NCBI GenBank assembly: GCA_020054205.1
Contig: JAGVLS010000031.1
Location: 1 to 55,583 of the forward strand
Source of the DNA: Candidatus Obscuribacterales bacterium
GTDB taxonomy: Bacteria > Cyanobacteriota > Vampirovibrionia > Obscuribacterales > Obscuribacteraceae
Length of the DNA: 55,583 nucleotides
Reading direction: 5' to 3'
Shown: positions 25,375 to 33,347 of the stretch, in pieces
Layout of the letters: each line of letters begins with the position of its first letter
Position numbering within the stretch: the stretch's first letter is position 1
Made by a program: the position numbers and the translations under genes
Notes under the pieces: model-generated
Told to the model about the DNA's origin: nothing
Seen by the model: only the letters and a program-made list of their open reading frames with translations
The model's database searches: none

Positions 25375-25908
25375 CTATGCAGATGCGGCTGTTTGCTCTT
25401 CATCAAAAACAGAAACATCTTCATCTTCTATTGGGAAATTAGCAAAAGACATGAGTGCCTCTGCTTCCCAATGCAAAAGATCGCAAACTGTATCCAAAGC
25501 AATCAAAGCAGATGGTGATTGCATTAGTGGACAGTCAAGCCAACCTTTTGATGCCATCAAAGCTATTTTGCCAATCACTTCATCCATGTCACCATAAGAC
25601 AAGGATGCATTGCGAAACTTACCCCAACTGGATAAAGTTTTTGGCATTTGCTTGGCTATGGCACTTGGCAGTATCAAATCACCATTCGTTGTGATGTACG
25701 CAACCTCTTCCGTATTTTTGCAATTATTGTCTGCGTTGTTTGACACAGATGCAATTCTTGCTTTTTGTTGATTGCGTTTTGCCACCGTGAACACTAAGAG
25801 CATGTGTTGGCTCTCGTGTATCATGTCTTGCATGAGTGTCACTTCCATGACGCTAACATGCAATGGGCGACCAGCACGACGAATTTTTTCAATTAGAATA
25901 TTGTTCAT
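25375..25908 (-). CDS. Hypothetical protein encoded inside the tRNA array
   Basis: This 177-residue soluble, acidic protein is encoded between two groups of tRNAs on the same strand. It contains no recognised motif. The N-terminal part is beta/alpha ('PLHVSVMEVTLMQDMIHES'), the C-terminal part is helical ('ALIALDTVCDLLHWEAEALM') and the tail is acidic. ATG follows AGGAAAT. Its position makes it a candidate partner of tRNA metabolism, but only by neighbourhood. Confidence 0.6.
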   Translation of the reverse strand: MNNILIEKIRRAGRPLHVSVMEVTLMQDMIHESQHMLLVFTVAKRNQQKARIASVSNNADNNCKNTEEVAYITTNGDLILPSAIAKQMPKTLSSWGKFRNASLSYGDMDEVIGKIALMASKGWLDCPLMQSPSALIALDTVCDLLHWEAEALMSFANFPIEDEDVSVFDEEQTAASA

Positions 25909-25988
25909 ATTTTATTTCCTACAAATAGCAGCAGTAACTATCCAACAAAAACAAGTCACGCTGCTGCTATTGCATGTGCTTGCATAAG

Positions 25989-26061
<73 letters not shown>

Positions 26062-26086
26062 AAAACAAAAGAAGTGGGTAAGAAAA

Positions 26087-26170
26087 TGCTGCTGGAGGGA
26101 GTCGAACCCTCACGACCCAAGGGTCACAGGATTTTAAGTCCCGTGCGTCTGCCAATTCCGCCACAGCAGC
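26087..26170 (-). tRNA. tRNA-Leu(TAA), copy 2
   Basis: This 84-base class II tRNA has anticodon loop CTTAAAA. Its acceptor stem (GCTGCTG) equals that of tRNA-Leu(TAG) in this array rather than that of the other Leu(TAA) copy, so it looks like a mosaic or converted copy. Confidence 0.95.
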
Positions 26171-26176
26171 AATCAG

Positions 26177-26250
26177 TACTCCCTGAGGGACTTGAACCCC
26201 CGACCTCGTGGATGTAAGCCACGCGCTCTAACCAGCTGAGCTAAGGGAGC
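26177..26250 (-). tRNA. tRNA-Val(TAC)
   Basis: This 74-base gene has anticodon stem CGTGG/CCACG with loop CTTACAT. The acceptor GCTCCCT pairs with AGGGAGT, with a terminal G-U. CCA is not encoded. Confidence 0.95.
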
Positions 26251-26271
26251 AGAAAAATTTTTGAAAGAGAA

Positions 26272-26343
26272 AGCCGGTGAAGGGACTCGAACCCATAACC
26301 TACGGTTTACAAAACCGTTGCTCTACCATTGAGCTACACCGGC
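26272..26343 (-). tRNA. tRNA-Thr(TGT), copy 1
   Basis: This 72-base gene has anticodon loop TTTGTAA between ACGGT and ACCGT and acceptor GCCGGTG/CACCGGC. The discriminator base is T. CCA is not encoded. Confidence 0.95.
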
Positions 26344-26348
26344 AAAAA

Positions 26349-26421
26349 TGCGCCCAGTAGGACTCGAACCTACAACCTGCGGATTAGAAGTCCGCTGCTC
26401 TATCCATTGAGCTATGGGCGC
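26349..26421 (-). tRNA. tRNA-Arg(TCT)
   Basis: This 73-base gene has anticodon loop CTTCTAA between GCGGA and TCCGC and acceptor GCGCCCA/TGGGCGC. CCA is not encoded. Confidence 0.95.
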
Positions 26422-26440
26422 AAAATGTAGATTGAAAAAA

Positions 26441-26527
26441 CGGAGGGAGTGGGATTCGAACCCACGGTCCTTTTTAGGGGACGCCTGTTTTCAAGACAGG
26501 TGCATTAGTCCACTCTGCCACCCCTCC
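26441..26527 (-). tRNA. tRNA-Ser(TGA)
   Basis: This 87-base class II gene has anticodon loop CTTGAAA between CCTGT and ACAGG, a long variable arm, and acceptor GGAGGGG/TCCCTCC with discriminator G. CCA is not encoded. Confidence 0.95.
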
Positions 26528-26547
26528 AAAAAAGCTGGTAAAGAAAA

Positions 26548-26619
26548 AGCCGGTAAAAGGACTCGAACCCATAACCTACGGTTTACAAAACCGTTGCTCT
26601 ACCATTGAGCTATACCGGC
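26548..26619 (-). tRNA. tRNA-Thr(TGT), copy 2
   Basis: This is nearly identical to copy 1, with changes confined to the acceptor and T stems (GCCGGTA/TACCGGC), so it arose by local duplication. CCA is not encoded. Confidence 0.95.
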
Positions 26620-26624
26620 AAAAA

Positions 26625-26697
<73 letters not shown>

Positions 26698-26702
26698 AAA
26701 AG

Positions 26703-26777
26703 TCGCCGAAGTGGGATTCGAACCCACGACCTCCTGCTCCCAAAGCAGGCGCGCTAACCAGGCTGCGCTATTCGGCG
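26703..26777 (-). tRNA. tRNA-Pro(TGG), copy 2
   Basis: This 75-base gene has acceptor CGCCGAA/TTCGGCG and an anticodon arm identical to copy 1. The changes between copies keep pairing, so both appear functional. Confidence 0.95.
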
Positions 26778-26807
26778 GATGTGTAAGTGAAAAAGTTGTA
26801 AACGAAA

Positions 26808-26880
<73 letters not shown>

Positions 26881-26892
26881 AGAACAAAAAAG

Positions 26893-26965
26893 TGGAGCTG
26901 ACGGGATTCGAACCCGCGACCTCCTGGTTGCAAACCAGGCGCTCTCCCAACTGAGCTACAACCCC
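26893..26965 (-). tRNA. tRNA-Ala(TGC)
   Basis: This 73-base gene has anticodon loop TTTGCAA between CCTGG and CCAGG and acceptor GGGGTTG/CAGCTCC with G-U pairs, including the G3-U70 identity pair of alanine tRNAs. It is the first tRNA of the array in transcription order. Confidence 0.95.
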
Positions 26966-26966
26966 A

Positions 26967-27001
26967 TTGCTCCAGCGTCACAAGAATGGTCGCTAGAGCA
27001 A
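26967..27001 (-). repeat. Hairpin abutting the 5' end of tRNA-Ala
   Basis: TTGCTCCAGCG at 26967-26977 pairs over 11 positions (one G-U) with 26991-27001. It starts one base upstream of tRNA-Ala on the minus strand and 38 bases past the stop of the preceding gene. It may end the upstream mRNA or guide tRNA processing. No T-run follows. Confidence 0.5.
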
Positions 27002-27039
27002 GATGACTTCAATACTTCAAGCACAAATTTGTTTGGTGC

Positions 27040-27468
27040 TTAACCTAACTGTCTGACACAGTCCAAACTGTTTGACACAATCCAAAAATCTCGGGCGAAA
27101 GCCTTATGCTCAGCATTTCCCCACCACAAGCCCATGAGAGTGAAGCTCTCGGTGGTAAACTTTCCCCAAATGCCAACATAGGCTCTAAGCAATGCATTTT
27201 GTTCTGGTGTCCGGTTTGTTGTACCAGCCATCATTGCATCGAGCACCTGGCGAAGGAAAGTGCGTGTATTCAGCCAGCTCAGTGCTAAGCTTGCAAGTGC
27301 GATAGCCACGGTTGCAATGCCGCAAAGCCAATGGTAAGCAAATGCAGATGGTGTTGCGAAAATGAGAAGCACCGACAAGGCAGTAACCAAAACGACCTCT
27401 AAGAATACGTATAGGCATACGTCACCACTGCTTACCAGAAAGCGAAGCTTGCGAGTGAAGCCAAACAT
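27040..27468 (-). CDS. Membrane protein upstream of the tRNA array
   Basis: This 142-residue protein has two or three hydrophobic helices (about residues 20-45 and 48-68), then a helical soluble C-terminus. ATG has AAAGGAG upstream. It forms a two-gene unit with the acidic protein gene 30 bases upstream, and the tRNA array lies directly downstream on the same strand. No family is recognised. Confidence 0.65.
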   Translation of the reverse strand: MFGFTRKLRFLVSSGDVCLYVFLEVVLVTALSVLLIFATPSAFAYHWLCGIATVAIALASLALSWLNTRTFLRQVLDAMMAGTTNRTPEQNALLRAYVGIWGKFTTESFTLMGLWWGNAEHKAFARDFWIVSNSLDCVRQLG

Positions 27469-27498
27469 AAAGCGCGCGCTCCTTTGTTTTTTGTTGGT

Positions 27499-27912
27499 TT
27501 AAAAAGTTTCAGCTAGTGCTGGTGTTTGTTCCGCGGGAGTTGCAGCTTCATCAGTTTCGGGAGCCGCAGCTCCGGATATCGCAGCCTCGGGGGTTTCCAC
27601 TTCGGATGTTTTAGCCTTTGGCGCAGAATTACCGCTCTTTGCCAGATCTTTTTCGATGGCTAAGGTGTAAGGGGGATGATCAGCAAAACGCCCTGAGCCA
27701 ACTGGACCGACAATATCAGAAAGCCGATTTCGGGGAAATTCTTGAGGCTCGAGGAAATTCTCAAGGAAAGCATTAAATCGAGCCGTTCTCTTATCATCCC
27801 AGACGAAGGGCTTGAGATAAGCATCTATTCTTGCCTGAAGTGAAGATTCACCAGGAACAGTATCAGCAGGTTCAGTAACAACGGCGGTAACAGTGCTGCT
27901 ATCAGAGGACAT
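27499..27912 (-). CDS. Acidic hypothetical protein with Ala/Pro/Glu-rich tail
   Basis: In this 137-residue protein residues about 20-85 look folded ('ARIDAYLKPFVWDDKRTARF', 'FLEPQEFPRNRLSDIVGPV'). From about residue 95 the sequence is low-complexity ('AAISGAAAPETDEAATPAEQ'). No membrane helix is present. AAGGAG precedes the ATG. It is the first gene of the short unit ahead of the tRNA array. Confidence 0.65.
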   Translation of the reverse strand: MSSDSSTVTAVVTEPADTVPGESSLQARIDAYLKPFVWDDKRTARFNAFLENFLEPQEFPRNRLSDIVGPVGSGRFADHPPYTLAIEKDLAKSGNSAPKAKTSEVETPEAAISGAAAPETDEAATPAEQTPALAETF

Positions 27913-28299
27913 GGTTTGCTCCTTTTCCTTTGCTCACTTTTGAAGTTCCACAGAATGAAAGGTAATGCACTTTACCCAATGCAAATTGAGGGTAAAACAG
28001 TTGAAGATTTAGAGGGAGCTTATTTTTGGGACTTTTAACTGAATGGGAGATAAAATGGGAATGTAATTTCACCCTAGTTATTTAGATCTAGGTAAGTCAA
28101 TGAATTTGAACTTCATCTCTAGTGATGTAAATTAAATTCTCTATTTATAGGCTATCGAAACTCACATATTTAGTGCTAGCCTCGCTAACTCTTACGAAAA
28201 ACCCTAAAAAAAACAAATCAAACTTAAGTGCCTATAAGCTTTTCAATGTCTAATTTAATTTGTCTGGGTGTATAAACAAACAGTAATTGAGTGAGAATT
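27913..28299. other. Gene-free stretch with an inverted repeat
   Basis: No coding frame is supported. TTTACCC at 27971-27977 and GGGTAAA at 27990-27996 form an inverted repeat about 60 bases upstream of the minus-strand unit and may be an operator. The rest is AT-rich. Confidence 0.5.
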
Positions 28300-28407
28300 A
28301 TGAGCCGATTAGATGTGCCTACACCAGAATTTGAAGAGTCGTCTCAAAATGAGGGCGAGGGCAATGCTGTCGAGGAAAATATTGCTCCAAACCAAAAGAT
28401 GAATTGA
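28300..28407 (+). CDS. Possible 35-residue acidic peptide
   Basis: A short plus-strand frame starts with ATG at 28300 and encodes an acidic peptide ('MSRLDVPTPEFEESSQNEGE' and on to 'IAPNQKMN'). Upstream purines (GAGTGAGA) could serve as a weak ribosome binding site, and a strong palindromic terminator lies about 90 bases downstream. It stands alone on the plus strand among minus-strand genes. Composition is protein-like, but without comparison it remains tentative. Confidence 0.35.
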   Translation: MSRLDVPTPEFEESSQNEGEGNAVEENIAPNQKMN

Positions 28408-28498
28408 TATTCTCTAACTTTTGTTTGTTGAGACTACGTTGGTGCAGCCGTAAATATTGACTGAAGGACATGTCATGGCAGGAATTACAAACATAATG

Positions 28499-28536
28499 AA
28501 AAAGGTCAGAAAAATTGCAATTTTTCTGACCTTTTT
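28499..28536. terminator. Perfect 38-bp palindrome, bidirectional terminator
   Basis: Two 19-base arms pair without any loop or mismatch. The outer AAAAAGGTC..GACCTTTTT gives T-runs on both strands. It lies between the small plus-strand frame and the end of the 28.8 kb minus-strand operon. Confidence 0.8.
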
Positions 28537-28681
28537 CCAGGTACACAAATAGGGTAGTCCATGCTGCTTGATTAATTTTGTTAATTTTATTGCCATTTTT
28601 TGAACTTTATTTGGCGCTACTACTACTTCATTATGGTGCAGTCACCTTTAATACTATAAAGTATCGTATAAATTGGAAAAA

Positions 28682-28719
28682 AAGAGAGATCGATGGAAAA
28701 GCTGCATCGAATCTCTCTT
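28682..28719 (-). terminator. Terminator of the 28.8-36.0 kb minus-strand run
   Basis: Stem AAGAGAGAT at 28682-28690 pairs with 28711-28719, extended by CGATG/CATCG with one bulge. On the minus strand seven Ts follow. It lies 50 bases past the stop codon of the last gene. Confidence 0.9.
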
Positions 28720-28768
28720 GTCCTTATTCAGGACTGCGAAAATCACCTCTTACTTTACCGCATCTCCT

Positions 28769-29485
28769 TTATACAGCTGTTGCTGCTTCACGATTTGAAA
28801 TTCCCGTTTGATTATTGGATTTCTCCTCTCCGCTGTCTTCTCTCTCTTGTTGTTGGATGATATCCAAACACTTTTTTGCTTGCTTCAACGATCTCTTAGC
28901 ACGCTTAAGCCAGTCATTAGTATTAAGTAGATATCCACGAAAGAATTCTTTTTCGGCAACACTGAGGGAAGTCCTTGCTTGGTTCAAAAAGACATCCACC
29001 GTCCGACTATCAAACAGAAAGTTTGCTTTATGCAGCAGTTTTCTATAAGTCATCGTGTTTTGATGCAATTCAGTCCATAGCCTTTGCATACGTTTGTATC
29101 TACGCCCTTCAAGCCTAGCGAGCTTCGGCAAAAGAGTAGATGTATGCATGCACGAAACTGCTTGTTTGACGCAATGATTGGTAAGCCAAATCTTATTGCC
29201 ACAAGCAATAAGATCGTCATTTGTGAATTCTGCTTGTGCTTCAAGAAGTGCTTTCTCTGCTTCCTCAAGGCATAAACGGGCTTGGCTTGCGCCCTGTCCA
29301 TAACCAAAAGGTTTGCGCAGCTCGTCATAACATAGACCAATGTTCGATTTGGCTGCTGCAAGCTTTTCTTTCAGGCGAAGTCTTTGACGTCGCTTTACCG
29401 ATGGCAATTGAGGTATCACGAATAGCGCAACAGCAAAGCAAATAATAGCAAAGCTGACTGCTAAAGGGACAATAGCTTCTGACAT
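28769..29485 (-). CDS. Membrane-anchored helical repeat protein
   Basis: In this 238-residue protein one hydrophobic helix (about residues 8-27) is followed by a basic stretch and a long all-helical domain with Ala/Leu/Lys-rich pairs ('ARLCLEEAEKALLEAQ', 'WLKRAKRSLKQAKKCL'). The pattern of about 35-residue helical hairpins suggests a coiled-coil or TPR-like bundle in the cytoplasm. Its C-terminal module resembles the shorter protein at 1866-2315. It is the last gene of its operon. Confidence 0.65.
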   Translation of the reverse strand: MSEAIVPLAVSFAIICFAVALFVIPQLPSVKRRQRLRLKEKLAAAKSNIGLCYDELRKPFGYGQGASQARLCLEEAEKALLEAQAEFTNDDLIACGNKIWLTNHCVKQAVSCMHTSTLLPKLARLEGRRYKRMQRLWTELHQNTMTYRKLLHKANFLFDSRTVDVFLNQARTSLSVAEKEFFRGYLLNTNDWLKRAKRSLKQAKKCLDIIQQQEREDSGEEKSNNQTGISNREAATAV

Positions 29486-29518
29486 TTTTATTCCTTTTCT
29501 CTAATTAGACACTGGCAA

Positions 29519-29950
29519 TTACAGTGTATTTTGGATAGTTTGCATAATTTCTTTCATTTTGCGCGTACTCTGCATTCTGCATTGGTATTCCGAAAAACTA
29601 ATATAACTAAGCATGGTGCAAATAGCCTGTGCACAGCCCAAATACTCTGCAAGATTTGGTTTGACTAATCCACAGGCAAGAATTAAAGCTGTTGTACCGA
29701 AAACAATAGCTTGAATAAGAGCAGCGCGTCCTGCTGCTTTTTCGATACCGTCAGCTGGTAGTCTATATGTAGCGATGAGGAAGCCGGTTTTAGCAGTGTA
29801 TAAGCATAGCAAAGCTAGACAAAACAATAAAATACTAAAGAAAGTCACGGAGAAATTGTTGTAAGTGGCGACAATGCCAAAGCCGATGAGCGTTGATAAC
29901 GCGGAAAAAACTGCAGCAAGTATACTTACAGTGTGGGTTTGCAATTTCAT
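29519..29950 (-). CDS. Four-TM small membrane protein
   Basis: This 143-residue protein has hydrophobic helices at about residues 8-30, 33-57, 78-98 and 102-118, then a basic, Met/Gln-rich amphipathic tail ('RKMKEIMQTIQNTL'). ATG follows AAAGGAAT. It lies between the zinc-ribbon-like gene and the helical repeat gene with 33-40 base gaps. Function unknown. Confidence 0.65.
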   Translation of the reverse strand: MKLQTHTVSILAAVFSALSTLIGFGIVATYNNFSVTFFSILLFCLALLCLYTAKTGFLIATYRLPADGIEKAAGRAALIQAIVFGTTALILACGLVKPNLAEYLGCAQAICTMLSYISFSEYQCRMQSTRKMKEIMQTIQNTL

Positions 29951-29990
29951 AGTGATTGGATTCCTTTTCTTCTTTAACTACTAACTTAAG

Positions 29991-30758
29991 TTAGACTGTC
30001 ATTGTGCCTTGAGGAAGCCATGGTTGTCGTGTGTTTGCAGGAACTGCTACTTCCACATTCGTAGGAATTTCAATTGGCTTTTTGCAATTCAATTGCACTC
30101 GCACAATCATTGTATAGCCATCGTGAGTTTCGAAGTAAGGGTGGTACTTGTCCCGGTCATGAGGCATTTCATGTGTGCGTAAGCGTAAACAGATACCATT
30201 TTGGTCAGAGTCAAATTGAATTGTTGACAGTGCATGCGGCTCAGGTAGAGTTTCATAACGAGTTGTATCTGTCAATGTCTGTACGCTGTCTCTTACGAAT
30301 GGTGGAATTAAGGATAGTTGATTTTGGTTGAGAGGTGGAATTTGTTTGTACAGTGGCGGACCACCTGCTGTTTCAAAATACCAGTCAATGTTATAGGTTG
30401 ATTCTGCTAATGCCCTATTCTGCAAAACAATATAGCCTCCTGATGGCAAGTACAAGGAGGATGATACAGCCTTAGGATTAGAGGACTCATTAAAGCTAGT
30501 GATTTGGAAAGCATATTGTTGAGTAAGTGTGTCAAGAATTCGTTCAACAATAGGAGGAATCAACAACACTGCATGCTTACCTAAGTTTAGTCCACAGATG
30601 CCACATTGAAATGTGCCATTTGATTTCTCAAGCACGACCCGCGGGTGTGTTTGAGTAGTAGTTGAGTTTGCACCATCAGGGAAGCAGCGGTGACAAACTG
30701 TCCCCGTTTGAAGCTTAGCGATTTTGTCTCTTGGAACGAAATGAGTTGTAGTGGACAT
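29991..30758 (-). CDS. Zinc-ribbon-type protein, homologue of 46140-47267
   Basis: This 255-residue protein has two CxxC pairs ('VCHRCF' near residue 22 and 'CGICG' near residue 53) that could bind one zinc ion, followed by 'AVLLIPPIVERILDTLTQ'. The plus-strand protein at 46140 has the same order: 'CPMC', 'CACCG', then 'LAEIPGNVVCILRTLIQ'. The following 180 residues are beta-rich ('VRVQLNCKKPIEIPTNVEV') and not recognised. AAAGGAC precedes the ATG. Role unknown. Confidence 0.7.
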   Translation of the reverse strand: MSTTTHFVPRDKIAKLQTGTVCHRCFPDGANSTTTQTHPRVVLEKSNGTFQCGICGLNLGKHAVLLIPPIVERILDTLTQQYAFQITSFNESSNPKAVSSSLYLPSGGYIVLQNRALAESTYNIDWYFETAGGPPLYKQIPPLNQNQLSLIPPFVRDSVQTLTDTTRYETLPEPHALSTIQFDSDQNGICLRLRTHEMPHDRDKYHPYFETHDGYTMIVRVQLNCKKPIEIPTNVEVAVPANTRQPWLPQGTMTV

Positions 30759-30772
30759 TATTATGTCCTTTC

Positions 30773-30808
30773 TATCTCGCCTCAGCGAGATTCATCCCGC
30801 AGGATGAT
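30773..30808 (-). repeat. Two adjacent small hairpins
   Basis: ATCTCGC-CTCA-GCGAGAT and TCATCC-CGCA-GGATGA lie side by side between the small glycine-rich membrane gene and the zinc-ribbon gene. They may be RNA-processing or stability elements in the operon transcript. There is no T-run. Confidence 0.4.
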
Positions 30809-30847
30809 ATTTTTTCTAATTTCTGTTTGATTTTTTATTTATTTGTT

Positions 30848-31072
30848 TTAGGAGTTGGAAGCAGGCGGATTATTTTGTCGGCGTTGTCCGAGTGCGCCAA
30901 AGAAGCCGCCAACGGCAGCTCCACCGCACGCAAGGGTAAGAGCTACTGGCCAAGCCCCTTGAATGCCACCTGTCTCTGGTCTCAGTGCGCCGCCAAAGAA
31001 TAGGCCAAGGAATGCACCAGCAAGTGCACCCACGATAATTCCCATAATGAAGGTGATGATTCTATTTTTCAT
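30848..31072 (-). CDS. Glycine-zipper small membrane protein
   Basis: This 74-residue protein has two hydrophobic segments dense in small residues ('IVGALAGAFLGLFFGG' and 'ACGGAAVGGFFGAL') spaced like glycine zippers, and a basic/polar tail. Such segments favour tight helix packing and oligomers. AAAGGAAAT precedes the ATG. The fold resembles the small plus-strand membrane proteins in general character only. Confidence 0.65.
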   Translation of the reverse strand: MKNRIITFIMGIIVGALAGAFLGLFFGGALRPETGGIQGAWPVALTLACGGAAVGGFFGALGQRRQNNPPASNS

Positions 31073-31105
31073 ATATTTCCTTTCGTTGCGTTTTCCTCTA
31101 CTTTT

Positions 31106-31735
31106 TTACCAGTTCTTCCAACGTTGGGTAACACGGGTGGGATATGTTTGCAGATCTTTTCTGCTTACACCATACGTGTAAAGAATGGCTGATGTAGAAA
31201 TGAAGGAGCCAATTATATGTCCAACCCCCTCTATATCGTTATAGGTATGCACCAATGCAGTATGAATATCGCTAGTGGCAGGAATCTGATTTATGTGATT
31301 TTTCAGCTCACTTTCAGTTAGAATTCCGTCTTTGTTAGTATCAATATCATCAAAGACATCGCCAGCCATTTGCTGAACCAAGGGAGCAATTGTACGGAGC
31401 GACTTTGCTCGATTATGACCTTTAATCAAAGTTTCACCAGGAGCGTAGAAAACAATAATTGTAACCAAAATAGAAAAACAAATGACCAGATTTTTTGGCC
31501 AATTTTTGCTTGGTTTGGAATTATATTCAAACTCTTGCAGCACGGAATTCAGTACCCAGTAAGTAAAGAGTCCGTCAATCAGGCAGATGACAATACCAGA
31601 GGCGAGTACAGGAATTGCACCAAACGATAGAAGGACTTCGGTTGCAACACCGTTTACGCATAACATCAAGCCAGCAAGGAGAATTGTCAAAAGAAGGAAT
31701 AAGCAGAAGTTTACTCGTTCGAAGCGTGCGAACAT
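31106..31735 (-). CDS. Membrane protein with an EF-hand
   Basis: The start at 31735 ('MFARFERVNF') follows AAAGGAAAA. This 209-residue protein has three hydrophobic helices in the first 110 residues, then 'VFDDIDTNKDGILTESELKNHI', a canonical EF-hand calcium loop (D.N.DG.L...E), at about residues 130-150. The C-terminus has another weakly hydrophobic segment. The region from 'APLVQ' through the EF-hand resembles the start of the protein at 34618-35973. Calcium sensing in or near the membrane is plausible. Confidence 0.75.
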   Translation of the reverse strand: MFARFERVNFCLFLLLTILLAGLMLCVNGVATEVLLSFGAIPVLASGIVICLIDGLFTYWVLNSVLQEFEYNSKPSKNWPKNLVICFSILVTIIVFYAPGETLIKGHNRAKSLRTIAPLVQQMAGDVFDDIDTNKDGILTESELKNHINQIPATSDIHTALVHTYNDIEGVGHIIGSFISTSAILYTYGVSRKDLQTYPTRVTQRWKNW

Positions 31736-31792
31736 ATTTAATTTTCCTTTCGTTTCTTTTTGTAGCGAATTTCTTGCCACCAATTTCAAGTT

Positions 31793-32524
31793 TTAAGCCA
31801 TTGGTTGGTTGAAACACCGTTTTGGTTGTGTGATGTTATACAGGTAATAAGCTTTTTGACCATTGCTTCCATTTACATACTGACAAAGCAAAAGCTGTTT
31901 ATCAAAAATGATTCCGGTACTCGCTTCCCAATCAAGCTCGGAAGAAATAGGGTAAATCCTCGTGTCATCGTACTGGTTGTAGCATCTTGCTGCGAAGGTT
32001 GTCTTCAGTAGGTAATTGACCTGTTTGGGATCATACTGAGTTTTGTATACTAGAAAACGCGAATTTTCTACAAGCCATTCCATCCCGATGACGCGTACAC
32101 TTGCCATGCCGATAAGAAACCAGCGACGCTCTTTGGTAAAGAGAATTCTTTGTCCCCATTCCAAATGAGTCTCGACAATACACCAACCACTTTCTTGAAG
32201 ACGAATATCTAGTTGTCGAAATAACTGCTGATGAAGATCGGGTGGTAATTCCAGCACCCTTTTGACGGTCCTTTGATAAGGTGAAATCGTCATGTAGTTT
32301 TCAGCTTGAAGTCCGGTAATATCTCCTGCACTTGGATTGGCGATGACTTTAGCGCAAGCTTGCAATAATCTTTCAACCAGATTGGGAATTTGTGCTTCTT
32401 GCTGCTTTCGCCGTTGTGTTTCTTGTAGATGAGCATTGAAACGTCGTTGTTCTTCTGCTCTAGCAAGAACATTGTGAGGAGAAGGCAGTTTTACTTTTGG
32501 CGAAGGCAATGTTGCAGTATTCAT
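31793..32524 (-). CDS. Hypothetical protein, homologue of 53627-54067
   Basis: This 243-residue soluble protein has a Lys/Gln/Glu-rich helical start ('EEQRRFNAHLQETQRRKQQ') followed by 'QIPNLVERLLQACAKVI', then 'LELPPDLHQQLFRQLDIRLQESGWCIVET'. The plus-strand protein at 53627 carries the same elements in the same order ('QLPRLAQKILQHCAKTI', 'ELFALINNKLKENGWYIVDD'). The present copy has an extra 90-residue C-terminus with 'DWEASTGIIFDKQLLLCQYV'. The function is unknown. Confidence 0.7.
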   Translation of the reverse strand: MNTATLPSPKVKLPSPHNVLARAEEQRRFNAHLQETQRRKQQEAQIPNLVERLLQACAKVIANPSAGDITGLQAENYMTISPYQRTVKRVLELPPDLHQQLFRQLDIRLQESGWCIVETHLEWGQRILFTKERRWFLIGMASVRVIGMEWLVENSRFLVYKTQYDPKQVNYLLKTTFAARCYNQYDDTRIYPISSELDWEASTGIIFDKQLLLCQYVNGSNGQKAYYLYNITQPKRCFNQPMA

Positions 32525-32599
32525 TTTTTCGTTCCTTTCAGCCCTCTTGCGAGGCGTTAGCCAGTCAGCATTTTTTAATGCATGACCGCGGGGATATGC

Positions 32600-32646
32600 C
32601 TCCCTATGCTGTGCGCAGATATAGCCACACTGAATAACACAGGGAG
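32600..32646 (-). terminator. Possible weak terminator between LRR gene and next gene
   Basis: CTCCCT at 32600-32605 pairs with AGGGAG at 32641-32646 and the stem continues with an internal loop. No T-run follows on the minus strand, so it may be an attenuator or simply a stable spacer structure in the 138-base gap. Confidence 0.35.
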
Positions 32647-32662
32647 CGGTTTAAAATTTTTA

Positions 32663-33340
32663 CTAATTACTTGTAGCTATGGTGGCTACGTTAATGCCAT
32701 GGCGGGCAATCTCAAGCATGAATTCTTTTGAACAATGCCCTGGCAATGTAATTAGTTTGAGATTCGGCAAGTGAGCAACTAATTGTCTCACGCCATTTTC
32801 AGTTACTTGTGTGTGGTCTAAATAGATCTGCTCCAAATTTTGAAGCGCATATAAATGTATAAGACCTTTATCACTGATAATGTTGTGATTGATTAGCAGA
32901 ATGCGCAGCTCTTGCATTTCGCCAATATGTTTTAGCCCATCGTCAGTGATATTTGTTTCGATAACAACTAGGCTAAACAGATCAGGAATGTTTTTGATGT
33001 GAGCGAGGTCTTCATCAGTAAGGGGAAGGCTCGTAAGATCTAAGCCTACTGGTTCATCAAGATTGTCAATTAAATCAGAAGCCACTGTCATATTCTTGTC
33101 ACTAGCAGGAAGATTTTGACAAGATATTTCTCGATAAAGAAATTTATCATCGAAATGATCACTTAGATGTTTTGCGGCTTCTACACGATAGCCAAGTTTG
33201 GTTAACTCAGCAGCACTTGCTTCTTTGCGTTTTTTACTACGCCAGATATTGCTACCGATGCCTAAGACAATGGCTGCCACCGTCAAAATAATCAGCAAAG
33301 TGAATAGGCTATACTGAAATGATGATTTTTGAGGTGACAT
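32663..33340 (-). CDS. Signal-anchored leucine-rich-repeat protein, short
   Basis: The start at 33340 lies seven bases past the stop of the upstream gene, suggesting coupling. This 225-residue protein has an N-terminal 'SSFQYSLFTLLIILTVAAIVLG' type anchor as in many planctomycete proteins, then about five repeats of the form 'L..LV.....ITD.GL.HI' ('NITDDGLKHIGEMQELRIL', 'QVTENGVRQLVAHLPNLKL'). The repeats should form a solenoid facing outside the cytoplasm. It is a shorter paralogue of the protein at 33643. Confidence 0.75.
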   Translation of the reverse strand: MSPQKSSFQYSLFTLLIILTVAAIVLGIGSNIWRSKKRKEASAAELTKLGYRVEAAKHLSDHFDDKFLYREISCQNLPASDKNMTVASDLIDNLDEPVGLDLTSLPLTDEDLAHIKNIPDLFSLVVIETNITDDGLKHIGEMQELRILLINHNIISDKGLIHLYALQNLEQIYLDHTQVTENGVRQLVAHLPNLKLITLPGHCSKEFMLEIARHGINVATIATSN

Positions 33341-33347
33341 ATTTTTG

